Source of the DNA: Paenibacillus oryzisoli
Lineage (GTDB): Bacteria; Bacillota; Bacilli; Paenibacillales; NBRC-103111
Direction: 5' to 3'
Length of the DNA stretch: 64,000 bases
NCBI RefSeq assembly: GCF_001653565.1
Contig: NZ_LYPB01000070.1
Location: forward strand, 1-64,000
The position numbers and the translations under genes were made by a program. The notes beneath the pieces were generated by a model. The model did no database searches and was not told the origin of the DNA. It saw only the letters and a program-made list of their open reading frames with translations. Shown piece by piece: positions 23,001-29,576 of the stretch. The first letter of the stretch is position 1. Each line of letters starts with the position of its first letter.

Positions 23001-23505
23001 CATGATTGTGAGCGGTGTTGGTAGTGGACAATATGAACCTGACCGAGAGATCACTCGTGCAGAGTTCGCAACAATCATCATCAAGGCTTTAGGATTAAAG
23101 CCAGACACGAATAGCAGCTTGTTCCTTGATGTGAATGCTTCTGATTGGTATGCTCCGTACATTCATACGGCAACGAAATATGGTATCATCTCCGGATATG
23201 AGAATGGTAAATTTGGCTCATTGGATGCCATTTCCCGAGAGCAAGCCATGACGATTATTGGCAGAGCGATGGCGCTTGCCGGACTAGATGTGACGTTAGC
23301 TACAGGTGAAGAGGATGAATTGTTAGCAGCTTATGTTGATAGCTCACTTATTGACGACTACGCCAAATCCGGTATAGCTGCTAGCTTGAAAATAGGTCTC
23401 GTCTCTGGACGATCGGAAGGTAGAATTGCTCCCGACGACAACATGACACGTGCTGAAGTGGCAACGATTATTCAGAAATTTTTAAAGAAATCAGGTTTGA
23501 TCTAG
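14080..23505 (+). CDS. Giant SLH-anchored GLUG-repeat (beta-helix) surface protein
   Basis: About 3141 residues. An in-frame ATG at 14050 lacks a ribosome site; ATG 14080 follows GGATGGTG and gives a clean signal peptide (MRFTRKS then hydrophobic), so it is preferred. Most of the chain is dozens of GLUG-type repeats (GG-[ILV]-[VA]-G every 30-60 residues), expected to form a long beta-solenoid as in adhesins. Three times (about 14190, 18151 and 20570) a related entry module occurs with the order LAG[IL]...DI-L....W.P[IL]...F.G.[FL].G....ISGL, each starting a new solenoid block. Then follow a chitobiase-type C-terminal domain (YYTLDGSEPS), a poly-Gly hinge (about 22208-22230), a domain also met in other Paenibacillus SLH proteins, and three SLH domains at the end. 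Role: surface adhesion or structural layer (inference). Confidence 0.87.
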   Translation: MRFTRKSIAVMMFVVLFLSVTATAWIVNAANDAWEDYAATDWYDSNYQTFTIDSEAKLAGIAKLVNSGVTDFNGKTLEISRDMSLSAHEWVPIGHESHPFKGILLGKGGQSFHLSGLNIDSNDKHVGFIGYMNGATVGGFQLTGDIKVSANDFVYAGAVAGYMDLNSTILNITNNVSLIVTTTKDAYVGGIVGDGAGTLSNVVNNASVRLNGSAKGVIGGIAATSHGAAGLTLKKIANTGDITVANSVYEANIGGIVGLANAGIYIGKNDPTKPTELDTYIRNSGDITAASNKVMMSGGILGRATPSASVTFSTLTSNSGNIHITGPGAAGSYAGGLVGSFEQNLELDFDFQQQGTITNYAGSSTYTGGVTGIVYGNFTWGKSFTNGVPINVSGTDGIYTGGIVGRVGGTVTFTNAAKNIASVQVTGSGNEVFTGGLVGFAGSRLLLNSTANDAYINSGSITVSGAADVYTGGIVSNKAYVKAGNNVQSSGDITVSGTQKLYTGGFVGTVSGSDMQLANESYGHKLTVSATSSGEDSAVYTGGIVGYYAVSGTIENPVFTGQMTVNGGTGAYSGGVAGYAAGGTITNATIGNPEAGPTQISSDGNVGGVTGYLSGRVTTAIVKHTSIISSGVDGFAGGIAGQAKGEISGAMVDAANFSNHENFITVNGANTSAGGVVGADDGALLISASEINTISISASAGANHARIGGAIGDNNANLSRGNLPTISTIKISSKADNAALGGIVGVNKGILTGLSANTISISSEGASSKVGGMVGFTQGEIINPRVYAEDGGVLQINVRGNDSAIGGVAGTADTTTIRGNGQDGNITGLVITTDAGASAARVGGLVGESDKASILSAVVENPQLTIGGSNSQVGGLVGLIKDAAITQSYLKGVDGEYAVLTISGNDTDAGGLAGEAERITMTGNAGDANVENLTLLVNNGTNGVRAGGIVGANIESKIEKTFAASVNLTSRGSFSLVGGITGYNKGTETAILNQNFMNVLTISLPVSASSSTVGGMIGLNDARSGNADSALIENAVSTIQNSRIVGKITVHAPNSLTGGMIGENRSIVANNSIVEKLPIVADGNQGIVGGLIGKNAGTSFYTYSNAILTIGGESTIAGGLVGENSGKILSSYIETNLIGDAVGVTGNYALLGGLVGKNSGTLDKSFTSAEVTATGSKTYVGGLVGEQTGAVSNSYSANNITAIGEGSYAGGLIGRLTMGTVTGSYSAGQVIANKLQGKDGPYAGGFAGYYNHTSKDLIDNTYYVKDESKSINSGLLDFGGGKYYELNMYSRLSPVLSESLASRTIFPSLSGWDFSDRTWRYGTPNAAYKYPELNLSANTGGTSGDGSAGSGNNVNMNINWYTKQPSALRFIIQTEADLAGLAGIVNGSITGIDRFDFKGREIEVRAPIHIQSNQWAPIGNTELNAFEGSFNGNNYVISGLKVSASSYAGLFGVIGSDATVSQINLEPITVDGNQHVGSIAGLSKGMLTHIHVKLFDLAKVSNGIIVGGIIGKNTGEATDLSLTVQGGSKLSTSANNAIVGGLVGDNSSSITNSSVTLTKGSLETTGEHAIVGGLVGRQSGNASSLTAHIQAEGTIQSTGTSSVVGGMVGSYESGRADGMTISLTGGILKAMAANAIVGGVIGQSGSDQSTSNMNLTATNETEVVNIQGNGTVGGIFGVKTGKGTNVFDVDGASVHWATLTASDSGILGGIAGKLTNAAIREVVFEGTLTASGQDIVMGGIAGHAVDSIIYEPVVSPAIHLTATEGESSVGGVAGIVESSHPDAALDFDTFIPLYAGVYEAKLNDKMIEITGSGQKANVFAGTLAGQLQSASIYNSTSSADLRVSGMKTATLGGVAGLSSGYIINTTITSGIEATSSSDYNIGGIVGQATGGKIAYVRAESPHQEQITLGDSVTITRVPTATRVGGVAGMADATDMQNVSSRLPIGVTSTNPYNTIYAGGFAGMLGENTAGLIKRVFAEGAVTVSGKAGAFTGGFAGSINAYNIQEAYASGNVSNTAFDARSGGFAGVINNGGALVDAYASQDTVTALGSNGATRSYAGGFAGYNDGSLKRVYSNVSHISALAGGANSYMGALIGYNFRDGLVASAYYTGSLPPIKHDTSSGQAANVKQADFTNHHGLQNWDFSTNAATWSYLDGINGNAPVLVNVTNWRFAPDVSFMKEQEKGDSHFIAASAEQLAGIVLLYEDLEFYKWFNRAATNWPEIEQVTLSADIALKNRLWMPLSSFEGEFDGGSHVISGLTYLADQYDNYGFISNLHGRLANVKFDQARITGGSHTGVAVGTNHTGATVSNVTVSNSNVQGLADQTGGIAGVNNGKMSQVRIAGVELTGTSAVGGIAGVNTGTVTGASAYGSITANGSFVGGITGHNLEGASIEQSFSYSDVKVRGDSPHAGGIAGENNGAITNSYNSGTVSASGTTIARAGGIAGYAPEGSIDNSINTGQVSANINGVLVKGKSWFGGIAGQVGQPTSLQHNYFDEQMLQFRSAYYDEAGNRIPTDALKAAAMKTTVLVSGDLPSGLHQSVWFAKGGFYPQLAVHNGTTESELSVAAVILNSGDTAYHVTGSYSQTIDPSIRWAIDKRGEETVLTASKTGVSRSITINKKPVLYTETAVQPTGSDTSVEFKEKMEVTLDTIELGGSIYYTLDGSEPSENSLVYTQAITLYETTTIKAITSVDGKNTSETFTGNYKKRAPITVGGGGGGGSMPPKTGSTVEVLVNGKAESIGLETSSTEGAVVTSMITVNEQVMEKLLKEQGDQAEITIVFNKRADISIGELSAELLQKMANKQANLKVDTGTVYYSIPTEQFNVKEMSTKLGTDIALKDILVRIEMRASAEEQVKQFHDAAVAGGYTLVTPPVSFKVTYTYGNRVVELGDFSSYVERAIRLSSEAETSKLSTGVVIEKDGTIHHVPTQIRHVNGNVYAVIRTLPSSGEFVLIANPVSFADATTHWAQQTINDMGSRMIVSGVGSGQYEPDREITRAEFATIIIKALGLKPDTNSSLFLDVNASDWYAPYIHTATKYGIISGYENGKFGSLDAISREQAMTIIGRAMALAGLDVTLATGEEDELLAAYVDSSLIDDYAKSGIAASLKIGLVSGRSEGRIAPDDNMTRAEVATIIQKFLKKSGLI

Positions 23506-23530
23506 TAAATTGATAGGCAACAAGGATATA

Positions 23531-23580
23531 AGACAGTCGCACCTCGAAATCTTCGATTTCATGCTGCGGCTGTCTTTTTG
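23531..23580 (+). terminator. Rho-independent terminator of the surface-protein operon
   Basis: Arms 23531-23541 and 23565-23575 pair over 11 bp with one G-U, an inner hairpin GAAATC/GATTTC extends it, and TTTTT follows. It closes the four-gene unit that starts at 227. Confidence 0.85.
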
Positions 23581-23621
23581 TGTGAAAGTAGTAAGGGATC
23601 TGACGACAAGATATGGAAGTA

Positions 23622-23654
23622 TGTGAGAATTTTGAGAGAAGCTATTGCTACAAT
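23622..23654 (+). promoter_or_regulatory. Promoter/operator of the CheY-like gene
   Basis: An exact second copy of the 19-bp element at 112-130 lies at 23622-23640, followed after the same 8 bp by TACAAT (23649-23654) and the shared bases AGTT. This predicts co-regulation with the surface-protein operon. Confidence 0.6.
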
Positions 23655-23707
23655 AGTTGAATAGATTGGGATCAGTTCAATAATACGTTGAAAGGGGATT
23701 CCGTCCC

Positions 23708-24073
23708 ATGAGAAAAATTATGATTATCGATGATGCCGCTTTTATGAGAGCACTGTTAAAAGATTATTTAATTTCCCTCGGTCACGAAATCGTCGTGGAA
23801 GGCTGCAATGGGCAGGAAGCGATACAATTGTATAAGCGTTATAAGCCAGACTTAGTAACCATGGATATTACGATGCCTGAGATGGATGGTATTTCGGCTC
23901 TGAAAGAAATTATGAAGTTTGATCCTCGGGCAAATGTCATCATGTGTTCAGCTATGGGACAGCAACAATTGGTGCTCGAATCCATTCGAGCGGGTGCCAA
24001 GGATTTTCTAGTCAAGCCTTTTAGTAAAGATAGAATCGTTGAGGCTGTTGATCGCGTAATGGTATCTAGATAA
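23708..24073 (+). CDS. Stand-alone CheY-like response regulator
   Basis: 121 residues, only a receiver domain. Conserved residues are visible: acidic pair D8-D9, phosphoacceptor D53 (TMDITMP), S81 and K103 (VKPF). It has no output domain, so it acts by protein contact (flagellar motor, kinase, or phosphorelay). AAAGGGGA at about 23691-23698 is the ribosome site. No chemotaxis or flagellar genes adjoin it. The promoter element it shares with the giant surface-protein operon suggests a link between surface-layer expression and motility or sensory control; this is inference. Confidence 0.88.
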   Translation: MRKIMIIDDAAFMRALLKDYLISLGHEIVVEGCNGQEAIQLYKRYKPDLVTMDITMPEMDGISALKEIMKFDPRANVIMCSAMGQQQLVLESIRAGAKDFLVKPFSKDRIVEAVDRVMVSR

Positions 24074-24541
24074 ACATGAAGAATTCGTTACGAAAATATA
24101 GCTGGTCTAATGATAGCTCGGCAATCGGCTTTCTCCTGGAAATTAGATGGACTTTCTACAGTTAAATCGCTAGATTTTTCGATTAAACAACCAATAGATG
24201 GAAAACCTACAGTTATTTCTAACCTATTTACCTGAATTATACATAATGAGTAGAATTAACTACATATTTTCCATTTAAACTGAATTTTAGGTGAAAATTA
24301 TCGTAATTAACTGTATTTTTTCCATTTAATTCAAGAAATTGATGGCGAGAGTTGCTCGAAAATGATCATATGCTAGCATCAAAAGCACCAAGCGCCACCA
24401 ATTACGACCAACTACATCAATTACCACCAATAGTAGCGTCAAGAAGATTAACAATTGTCCGAGTTAGTTTTAATCCCAAATTAACAGATAGCTTGTATAT
24501 TAAATAGAGGGACCCAAATACACAAAAGGGAGATTACAACT
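24074..24541. repeat. Gene-free spacer with four copies of a palindromically arranged ~20-bp repeat
   Basis: No coding capacity is supported here. Four imperfect copies of a motif approximating ATGGAAAANNTACAGTTAA occur: 24143-24166 and 24193-24218 on the plus strand, 24254-24277 and 24305-24329 on the minus strand. The two pairs face each other, so the RNA could fold into long imperfect hairpins. Such motifs recur between genes in Paenibacillus genomes as I recall them. After 24380 the sequence is rich in CACCAA/ACTACA triplets without clear structure. The HD-domain gene promoter should lie after about 24450. Confidence 0.6.
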
Positions 24542-25210
24542 ATGGGCATTCATACGTACTTTAGGTCTTTAAATGAGCTAGAAAGAATCATACGATGTCC
24601 AGGAAAGTTCAAATTCGAAGAACATAGTGTAGCGGCGCATTCATGGAAAGTTGTTCAATATGCCAAAACACTAGCGGACATCGAAGAGAAGAATGGTGCA
24701 ACAATTAACTGGAAAAAACTCTATGAAATAACTAGCAGTCATGATTATGGCGAAATCTTTATTGGAGATATTAAAACGCCTGTCAAACATGCATCACTTG
24801 AACTCCGACAACTGATACAACAGGTCGAAGAAGGAATGGTTTATAATTTTATTGAGGAACATATTCCACCAGAGTTTAAAGAGACTTTCCATAAACAACT
24901 TCAAGAGGGCAAAGATGGTTCGATAGAAGGTCAGATTTTGGAAGTTGCTGATAAAATGGATCAAGTGTATGAGGCATTTGCTGAAATTCAAAAAGGTAAT
25001 ACAGAGAAGGAATTCGTTACGATGTATCGAAATGCCTTAATTAAAATCAAAAATATGCCATTATTTTGTGTGGAATATTTTCTAACTAACATTCTCCCCG
25101 ATATGGTAAATGATGAAACAGTTTCACGTGTTGATATTAAAAGGATTACGGAAGAGGCGTTGGCTGACTGTCAAGGAAAAAGCATGTTCGATCAATGGAC
25201 TAGCCATTGA
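24542..25210 (+). CDS. HD-domain phosphohydrolase, YfbR/HDDC2-like 5'-nucleotidase
   Basis: 222 residues. HD-domain metal ligands are seen as H33 (EHSVAAHS), H67-D68 (SSHDYGE) and D137 (EVADKMD). The phrase GDIKTPVK (residues 75-82) is typical of YfbR-type deoxyribonucleoside 5'-monophosphatases, which trim dNMP pools in the cytosol. AAAGGGAG (24527-24534) precedes the ATG. It is monocistronic, between a gene-free spacer and its own terminator, so context adds nothing. Exact substrate cannot be read from the sequence. Confidence 0.8.
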   Translation: MGIHTYFRSLNELERIIRCPGKFKFEEHSVAAHSWKVVQYAKTLADIEEKNGATINWKKLYEITSSHDYGEIFIGDIKTPVKHASLELRQLIQQVEEGMVYNFIEEHIPPEFKETFHKQLQEGKDGSIEGQILEVADKMDQVYEAFAEIQKGNTEKEFVTMYRNALIKIKNMPLFCVEYFLTNILPDMVNDETVSRVDIKRITEEALADCQGKSMFDQWTSH

Positions 25211-25225
25211 TTGAACATGCTTTTG
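25179..25225 (+). terminator. Terminator overlapping the 3' end of the HD-domain gene
   Basis: Arms 25179-25198 and 25204-25224 form a stem of about 20 bp ending in TTTT. The left arm lies inside the last codons of the gene, so the stop codon is in the hairpin. Confidence 0.85.
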
Positions 25226-25322
25226 TTGTTAATCGACTAGTCGCGAATTACCAAATAAGGGATATTACAAGAAGCAACCGCGCATACTATGTCTTGGAAT
25301 TTCACATGCGTGGCCGTCGAAA

Positions 25323-25358
25323 GTTAACGTTGACGTTAACGTTAAGAATTAAGATAAT
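25323..25358 (+). promoter_or_regulatory. Promoter with MerR-type operator
   Basis: A perfect palindrome with 8-bp arms, GTTAACGT-TG-ACGTTAAC, spans 25323-25340. It overlaps a -35 box TTGACG (25330-25335), and GATAAT (25353-25358) follows with a 17-bp spacer. A second, imperfect dyad (TTGAC...GTTAA, 25330-25345) sits at the spacer side, as in MerR-family promoters. Autoregulation by the next gene is likely. Confidence 0.65.
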
Positions 25359-25376
25359 GACATCGAGATGAATTAG

Positions 25377-25820
25377 ATGGATGTGAGTGTTCAGATGGAG
25401 ACATTTAAAATTGATGACGTGGCCAAAGAGAGCGGATTGACTAAGCGAACGATTCGTTATTACGAGGAAATCGGAGTACTGTTTCCCCCGGAACGAAGTG
25501 AGGGTGGCATGCGCCTATACACACGTAAACATATCGAAAGACTGAGTCAAATCGTGAATGCGCGGGATGTTCTTGGCTTTTCCCTAATGGAAATTCAAGA
25601 TTTCGTAGCCATTCGCGAGAAGATCGACGAACAAAAGCAAGTCTACTGGAAAACGGAGGCTGCTGAAGAGAAGCTTTCGCAATTGCAGGAGATGAAAATC
25701 ATGGTCGACAAACAATTGAAAATGGTGGACCAGAAATTGTCCAAGATGGCTGAATTTCGCAACGAAATTGAACATATTCAGAAACGAATCAATGATGGTA
25801 TCACTACAATGTCAACATAA
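25377..25820 (+). CDS. MerR-family transcriptional regulator
   Basis: 147 residues. The N-terminal winged helix-turn-helix is clear (FKIDDVAKESGLTKRTIRYY, residues about 9-28, then GLxxPxRxxGGxRxYT). A long coiled coil (about residues 85-140) is the dimer helix. There is almost no C-terminal effector domain and no Cys pair, so it is not a metal sensor of the CueR/MerR type; it may respond through the short helix or partners. ATG 25377 has a weak GAGATGA site; ATG 25395 is an alternative. MerR regulators of this kind often sit beside efflux genes, but only unsupported, possibly decayed sequence follows. Confidence 0.88.
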   Translation: MDVSVQMETFKIDDVAKESGLTKRTIRYYEEIGVLFPPERSEGGMRLYTRKHIERLSQIVNARDVLGFSLMEIQDFVAIREKIDEQKQVYWKTEAAEEKLSQLQEMKIMVDKQLKMVDQKLSKMAEFRNEIEHIQKRINDGITTMST

Positions 25821-26018
25821 AAAACTGGGGTTGCGCGACCGATTATTTTGTTCGAAGTTGCCGTTGGTTTGGGGATTTCTGTAGGTGCATTCACGCGTAT
25901 GGATATGCAAAATGTTCAGGAATGTGGTGAAAGTAGGGAAGTTACGAATTGTAGGACTAATTGTTGTACTTTTCATGACATTGTTTATGACCGCACAAAA
26001 GGCGAAGCTGCTTTGGTT
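25821..26018 (+). other. Unassigned stretch downstream of merR, possible gene remnant
   Basis: About 200 bp between the MerR gene and a strong terminator. One frame gives a short hydrophobic run (VGLIVVLFMTLFMTAQ, about 25945-25995) and another gives FEVAVGLGISVGAF, but neither has a ribosome site and each reads through or breaks near the terminator. This could be the wreck of a membrane protein once co-transcribed with the regulator, or nothing. Confidence 0.25.
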
Positions 26019-26050
26019 AGAGGAGGGGGAGATTCCCCCTCCTCTTTATA
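26019..26050 (+). terminator. Strong Rho-independent terminator
   Basis: A perfect 12-bp stem of arms 26019-26030 and 26034-26045 with a three-base loop is followed by T-rich sequence. It isolates the MerR unit from the two-component genes. Confidence 0.85.
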
Positions 26051-26197
26051 TTATATTCCTATAAACCAGGCGTGCTATCGTCATAGAATTGATCACGTTC
26101 TTTCCCAAAATTATCATAGACATCACGAAGAGTGATGGCTAACATGATATCATAGAGGATAATTGGCAGCAGGTTGACCGACAAGGGGGAGCCGTCG

Positions 26198-27835
26198 ATG
26201 TATAAAATTCTGGTTGTGGATGATGAACCTACAGTTAGCTCGGGAATTAAGGGTTATTTGATGAGATCTGACCTAGAGATTGGGCATGTGGAAACTGCGC
26301 TGAACGGATTTGAAGCGTTGGACTGTTTACGCATGGACACCTATGATCTCGTTTTAACGGATATTCAAATGGGAATGATGAACGGCATCGAATTAATGGA
26401 AGCGATTTTATTGGAGCAGCCTCACCTTCCGGTTATTGTTATTTCTGCTCATGAGAAGTTTGATTTTGCCAAGCGAGCACTCCGGTTAGGGGCAAAGGAT
26501 TATTTGATCAAGCCCGTAGAGCTGGATGAACTGATGCGAGTTGTTGACAAGGCGCTCCAAGAGAAGAAGGAAATGGGCAGACTAACGCTGCAACGTCCAG
26601 ATGCGGATAGTAAAGATGGTTATTTGCTCAAAAAAAGGCACGAAGCGCTTATTGAATTAGTGACTGAAACCGATTTGCAGGAGAAAGATTATGAAGATCT
26701 GCTTCGTGAAATCGGCAACTCACTCAAGGAGCAAGGTTATTGGTATGGAATTGCCGCGGTTCATTTAAATCTGAGTAAAGGTGGATTCAGTAATCAAGAC
26801 ATTACCTTGATGGATAGGAAACTTTTGAAATATGCATCGGTGAATATTTTAGAAGAAAGCTTATCGGATTGGTGCGGTGTGGCTTTTTATGGATTTGGGA
26901 ATCAGCTGGTTTGTGTAATTCAATTAGAAGCTACGGATCATGTGGACACGAGGCTGCCGATGAATTCGCAACTGAACCTGATCGGTCAAACGATCATTAT
27001 TAATCTGAAGCAATATTTGAATGTAGACGTGACAGTCGGAATGAGTACACTAAGTCTGGATTTGTCAATGCTGCCCAAGTTAATGGAAGAGGCAAATGCG
27101 GCGATTGAATGGCGTAAGCTGCACCCAGATAATCATGTCTTGTATTATGAAGATATGTCAGCGTTGGGCAATATGAGGATGATGGAGTGGGCTGCCAAAG
27201 TTGAAGAGATGGTTCTGCACTTGAAAACGTTGGATGAGGCTAAGCTCTCTCAAGAACTTCAATCTGCGGTGAAAATACTTACCAACTTGATGCATTCAGA
27301 AGGGTTGTTCCATAGTTGCTTCGGATTAGTCGTGTATCGTTTGTACGGATTGCTCTTCGATAATGGACAAGAGTCAAGCAGTGCCTTCCGCCAGTATGAT
27401 CCTGATGTCTATTTCAGAGGGATGGAGATTAGTCGGAAAGTCGCCTGTTTACCGGAGTATGTTCTAGGGCTTTCTGAAGTGATTCGTGTCTGTATTAGCG
27501 AGAGGGATCAGACAGTCGTATCTCGTATAACCACTTACATCTACAACCATTATGGCAATCATGAGCTTAAAATTCAGGATATTGCTGGTGAAGTTCATTT
27601 CAGTGCGGCCTATGTGAGTTATTTATTTAAAAGGGAAACGAACAAAAACGTCTGGGACTTCGTCTCCGAGGTTCGGATTGAAGAGGCGAAGCGTTTGTTA
27701 GCTGTGACTGATTTGAAGCGGTATGAAATTTCGTATCAAGTTGGTTATCAGTCGCCAGAGCATTTCAGCCGAATGTTCAAACGTTTCATTGGGATCTCTC
27801 CGGCTGATTATCGCAAAGAGATCAGGGGGAATTAA
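26198..27835 (+). CDS. Response regulator with AraC-type output (YesN-like)
   Basis: About 545 residues. An in-frame TTG at 26174 exists, but AAGGGGGAG (26183-26191) places the start at ATG 26198. The receiver domain spans residues 1-120, with D8-D9, phosphoacceptor D55 (LTDIQMG) and the Lys in LIKPVEL. A middle linker follows, then two AraC helix-turn-helix units in the last 100 residues (IQDIAGEVHFSAAYVSYLFK and YEISYQVGYQSPEHFSRMFK). YesN/YesM pairs control polysaccharide import and breakdown in Paenibacillus and Bacillus. The kinase gene begins one base after the stop codon, and an ABC transporter operon follows, so it probably activates the promoters at 29721 and 51232. Confidence 0.92.
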   Translation: MYKILVVDDEPTVSSGIKGYLMRSDLEIGHVETALNGFEALDCLRMDTYDLVLTDIQMGMMNGIELMEAILLEQPHLPVIVISAHEKFDFAKRALRLGAKDYLIKPVELDELMRVVDKALQEKKEMGRLTLQRPDADSKDGYLLKKRHEALIELVTETDLQEKDYEDLLREIGNSLKEQGYWYGIAAVHLNLSKGGFSNQDITLMDRKLLKYASVNILEESLSDWCGVAFYGFGNQLVCVIQLEATDHVDTRLPMNSQLNLIGQTIIINLKQYLNVDVTVGMSTLSLDLSMLPKLMEEANAAIEWRKLHPDNHVLYYEDMSALGNMRMMEWAAKVEEMVLHLKTLDEAKLSQELQSAVKILTNLMHSEGLFHSCFGLVVYRLYGLLFDNGQESSSAFRQYDPDVYFRGMEISRKVACLPEYVLGLSEVIRVCISERDQTVVSRITTYIYNHYGNHELKIQDIAGEVHFSAAYVSYLFKRETNKNVWDFVSEVRIEEAKRLLAVTDLKRYEISYQVGYQSPEHFSRMFKRFIGISPADYRKEIRGN

Positions 27836-27836
27836 A

Positions 27837-29561
27837 CTGAAGCTCCAATATAAAGTCATTGTGGCATTCTGTTTGTTCATCATCGGGCCGTTTCTGATTG
27901 TTGGATGGATCTCCTTTTCGCGAACCTCCGCTACAATTAAGGATGAGGTTGGGAAGACAATGCTTCAGCTTGTGAAGCAGAATCATGCTACGGTAGAGAA
28001 TTCCTTGTCTTCAGTCAGAGATAAAACAGTTTCATTTCTGGATAATCATTTTTTCAGCAATCCCAAGCAATTTGCGTTCTGGACGCATATTGAGACGATA
28101 AATGCTTTAAGCGAAGCAGATACAATTCTGGATCGTTGGTCATCGGATGGGACTGAATATGCGATCTATATGGGGAATCAAGGGAATCAGCCATTCCTAA
28201 TTAATGCACTTTATAAAAAGCAGGGGCTTATTTATCTAGATAGCGGCACTGCTTATCCGGAATGGGCTTTACAGACCCAAGAGGAAAAAGGGGCTGGGAG
28301 TCTTCGACTAGTCAAGTTGAGTTCAGGACAGACAACAGTTACGTTTGCACGAAGTATTTTGAATCCAGAAAAATATGACGAGCTGATTGGCTTTCTAGCT
28401 GTTTCCAAAGTGGAGGTATTGTTGACCAAAAATCTCGTCTCTGTCCAACTGCCCGATAATGCTGGAGTTTACTTATTCGATGACCGGGATGAAATGTTGT
28501 TGAAGGCAGGTTTCGCAGACATGGAACTGTCGGAATTGCCAGAGGATCTTCGCAATAAATCGAATGGCTATTATTATTCGGAATCCAACTATCTCTACGC
28601 CTTTTCCTATGATTTTAACTTCAATACGCGATTAATCTATAAGATTCCGTTGGACTCCATTATGGGGAAACAGACAAGCTTTCAACAGTTAATCATGGTG
28701 ATGCTGGCCATCTATTTAGTTCTAGTGTTGCTGTTCGTCTTGTACTTGCTGCGAAATATTATTAAACCGTTGGCTCGATTGGTTACCTTCACGCGTGTGT
28801 ATGAACTGGGCAGACCGTTTGACTTTGGAGACCCGTCATCACGTTCACGATCGGATGAGTTCGGCGTTTTGTACACCGCATTTATTCGAATGACGGGTAG
28901 GTTGAATGAATCCATTGAAGAGAATTATGGGATGAAAATCAAACAGAAGGAACAGGAGTTAAACACACTCCATTCCCAAATTACACCGCATCTTTTGTAT
29001 AACACGTTGGATTCCATCTATTGGTATGCGCTAGATAGCGGCAATCACGATGTAGGCGGTATGGTTAAAGATTTATCAAAGCTGCTGCGCATCGGGCTAA
29101 GTAAAGGAAAGAGCATGATTCCGATCAGTGAAGAGTTGGAACATGTTCGTGCCTATATTCGCCTTCAAATGAAGCGTTATCCAGGTAACTTTGAAGTGTT
29201 CTGGGATGTTGATGAAGATCTGGAAGTTTACAAAATGCCCAAAGTCACCATCCAACCGCTTGTAGAAAACGCAATTTTCCATGGGATTCAGAGTATGGAT
29301 GGGGAAGGCCATCTGTGGGTTCGTTTGAAACGCGTCGAAGATGAGATTCATATCCTGGTTGAGGACAATGGATTCATTCCGGTGAATCTCGATAAGCTAC
29401 TCATGATTGTCAGCGGGGAAATCGATGACAAGGGCTATGGCATTCGCAATGTTCACCAACGCATACAGCTGCATTATGGCGACTCATATGGGTTAAGCTA
29501 CCGTCTACGGGAGGGCGGCGGGCTTATCGCTACCATTGTGATTCCGATTCATCCCAATTGA
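27837..29561 (+). CDS. Sensor histidine kinase, YesM/LytS-like
   Basis: About 574 residues: TM helix (about 5-28), extracellular sensor, second TM (about 282-305), HAMP, His_kinase domain with phospho-acceptor H385 (ITPHLLYNTLDS), and HATPase with N-box (PLVENAIFHG) and G-box (GYGIRNVHQR). The usual INPHFLYNTL is here ITPHLLYNTL. The frame is open further upstream inside the regulator gene, but AGGGGGA (27824-27830) points to the CTG at 27837, which yields the standard MKLQYK N-terminus of the family. No ATG, GTG or TTG is suitably placed. It should sense a carbohydrate outside the cell and phosphorylate the response regulator encoded just upstream. Confidence 0.88.
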   Translation: MKLQYKVIVAFCLFIIGPFLIVGWISFSRTSATIKDEVGKTMLQLVKQNHATVENSLSSVRDKTVSFLDNHFFSNPKQFAFWTHIETINALSEADTILDRWSSDGTEYAIYMGNQGNQPFLINALYKKQGLIYLDSGTAYPEWALQTQEEKGAGSLRLVKLSSGQTTVTFARSILNPEKYDELIGFLAVSKVEVLLTKNLVSVQLPDNAGVYLFDDRDEMLLKAGFADMELSELPEDLRNKSNGYYYSESNYLYAFSYDFNFNTRLIYKIPLDSIMGKQTSFQQLIMVMLAIYLVLVLLFVLYLLRNIIKPLARLVTFTRVYELGRPFDFGDPSSRSRSDEFGVLYTAFIRMTGRLNESIEENYGMKIKQKEQELNTLHSQITPHLLYNTLDSIYWYALDSGNHDVGGMVKDLSKLLRIGLSKGKSMIPISEELEHVRAYIRLQMKRYPGNFEVFWDVDEDLEVYKMPKVTIQPLVENAIFHGIQSMDGEGHLWVRLKRVEDEIHILVEDNGFIPVNLDKLLMIVSGEIDDKGYGIRNVHQRIQLHYGDSYGLSYRLREGGGLIATIVIPIHPN

Positions 29562-29576
29562 GTAAAGTGAGATTCT

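Noticed and set aside
928..23505. Numerous minus-strand frames of 60-170 codons opposite the giant genes
   Set aside because: They are antisense to repeat-rich coding sequence, lack ribosome sites and show no family features.
24360..24450. Short CACCAA/ACTACA-rich stretch as a regulatory repeat
   Set aside because: Spacing is irregular and no consistent unit could be defined.
25848..26135. 95-codon plus-strand frame after the MerR gene
   Set aside because: No ribosome site, reads through a 12-bp terminator stem, composition unlike a protein.
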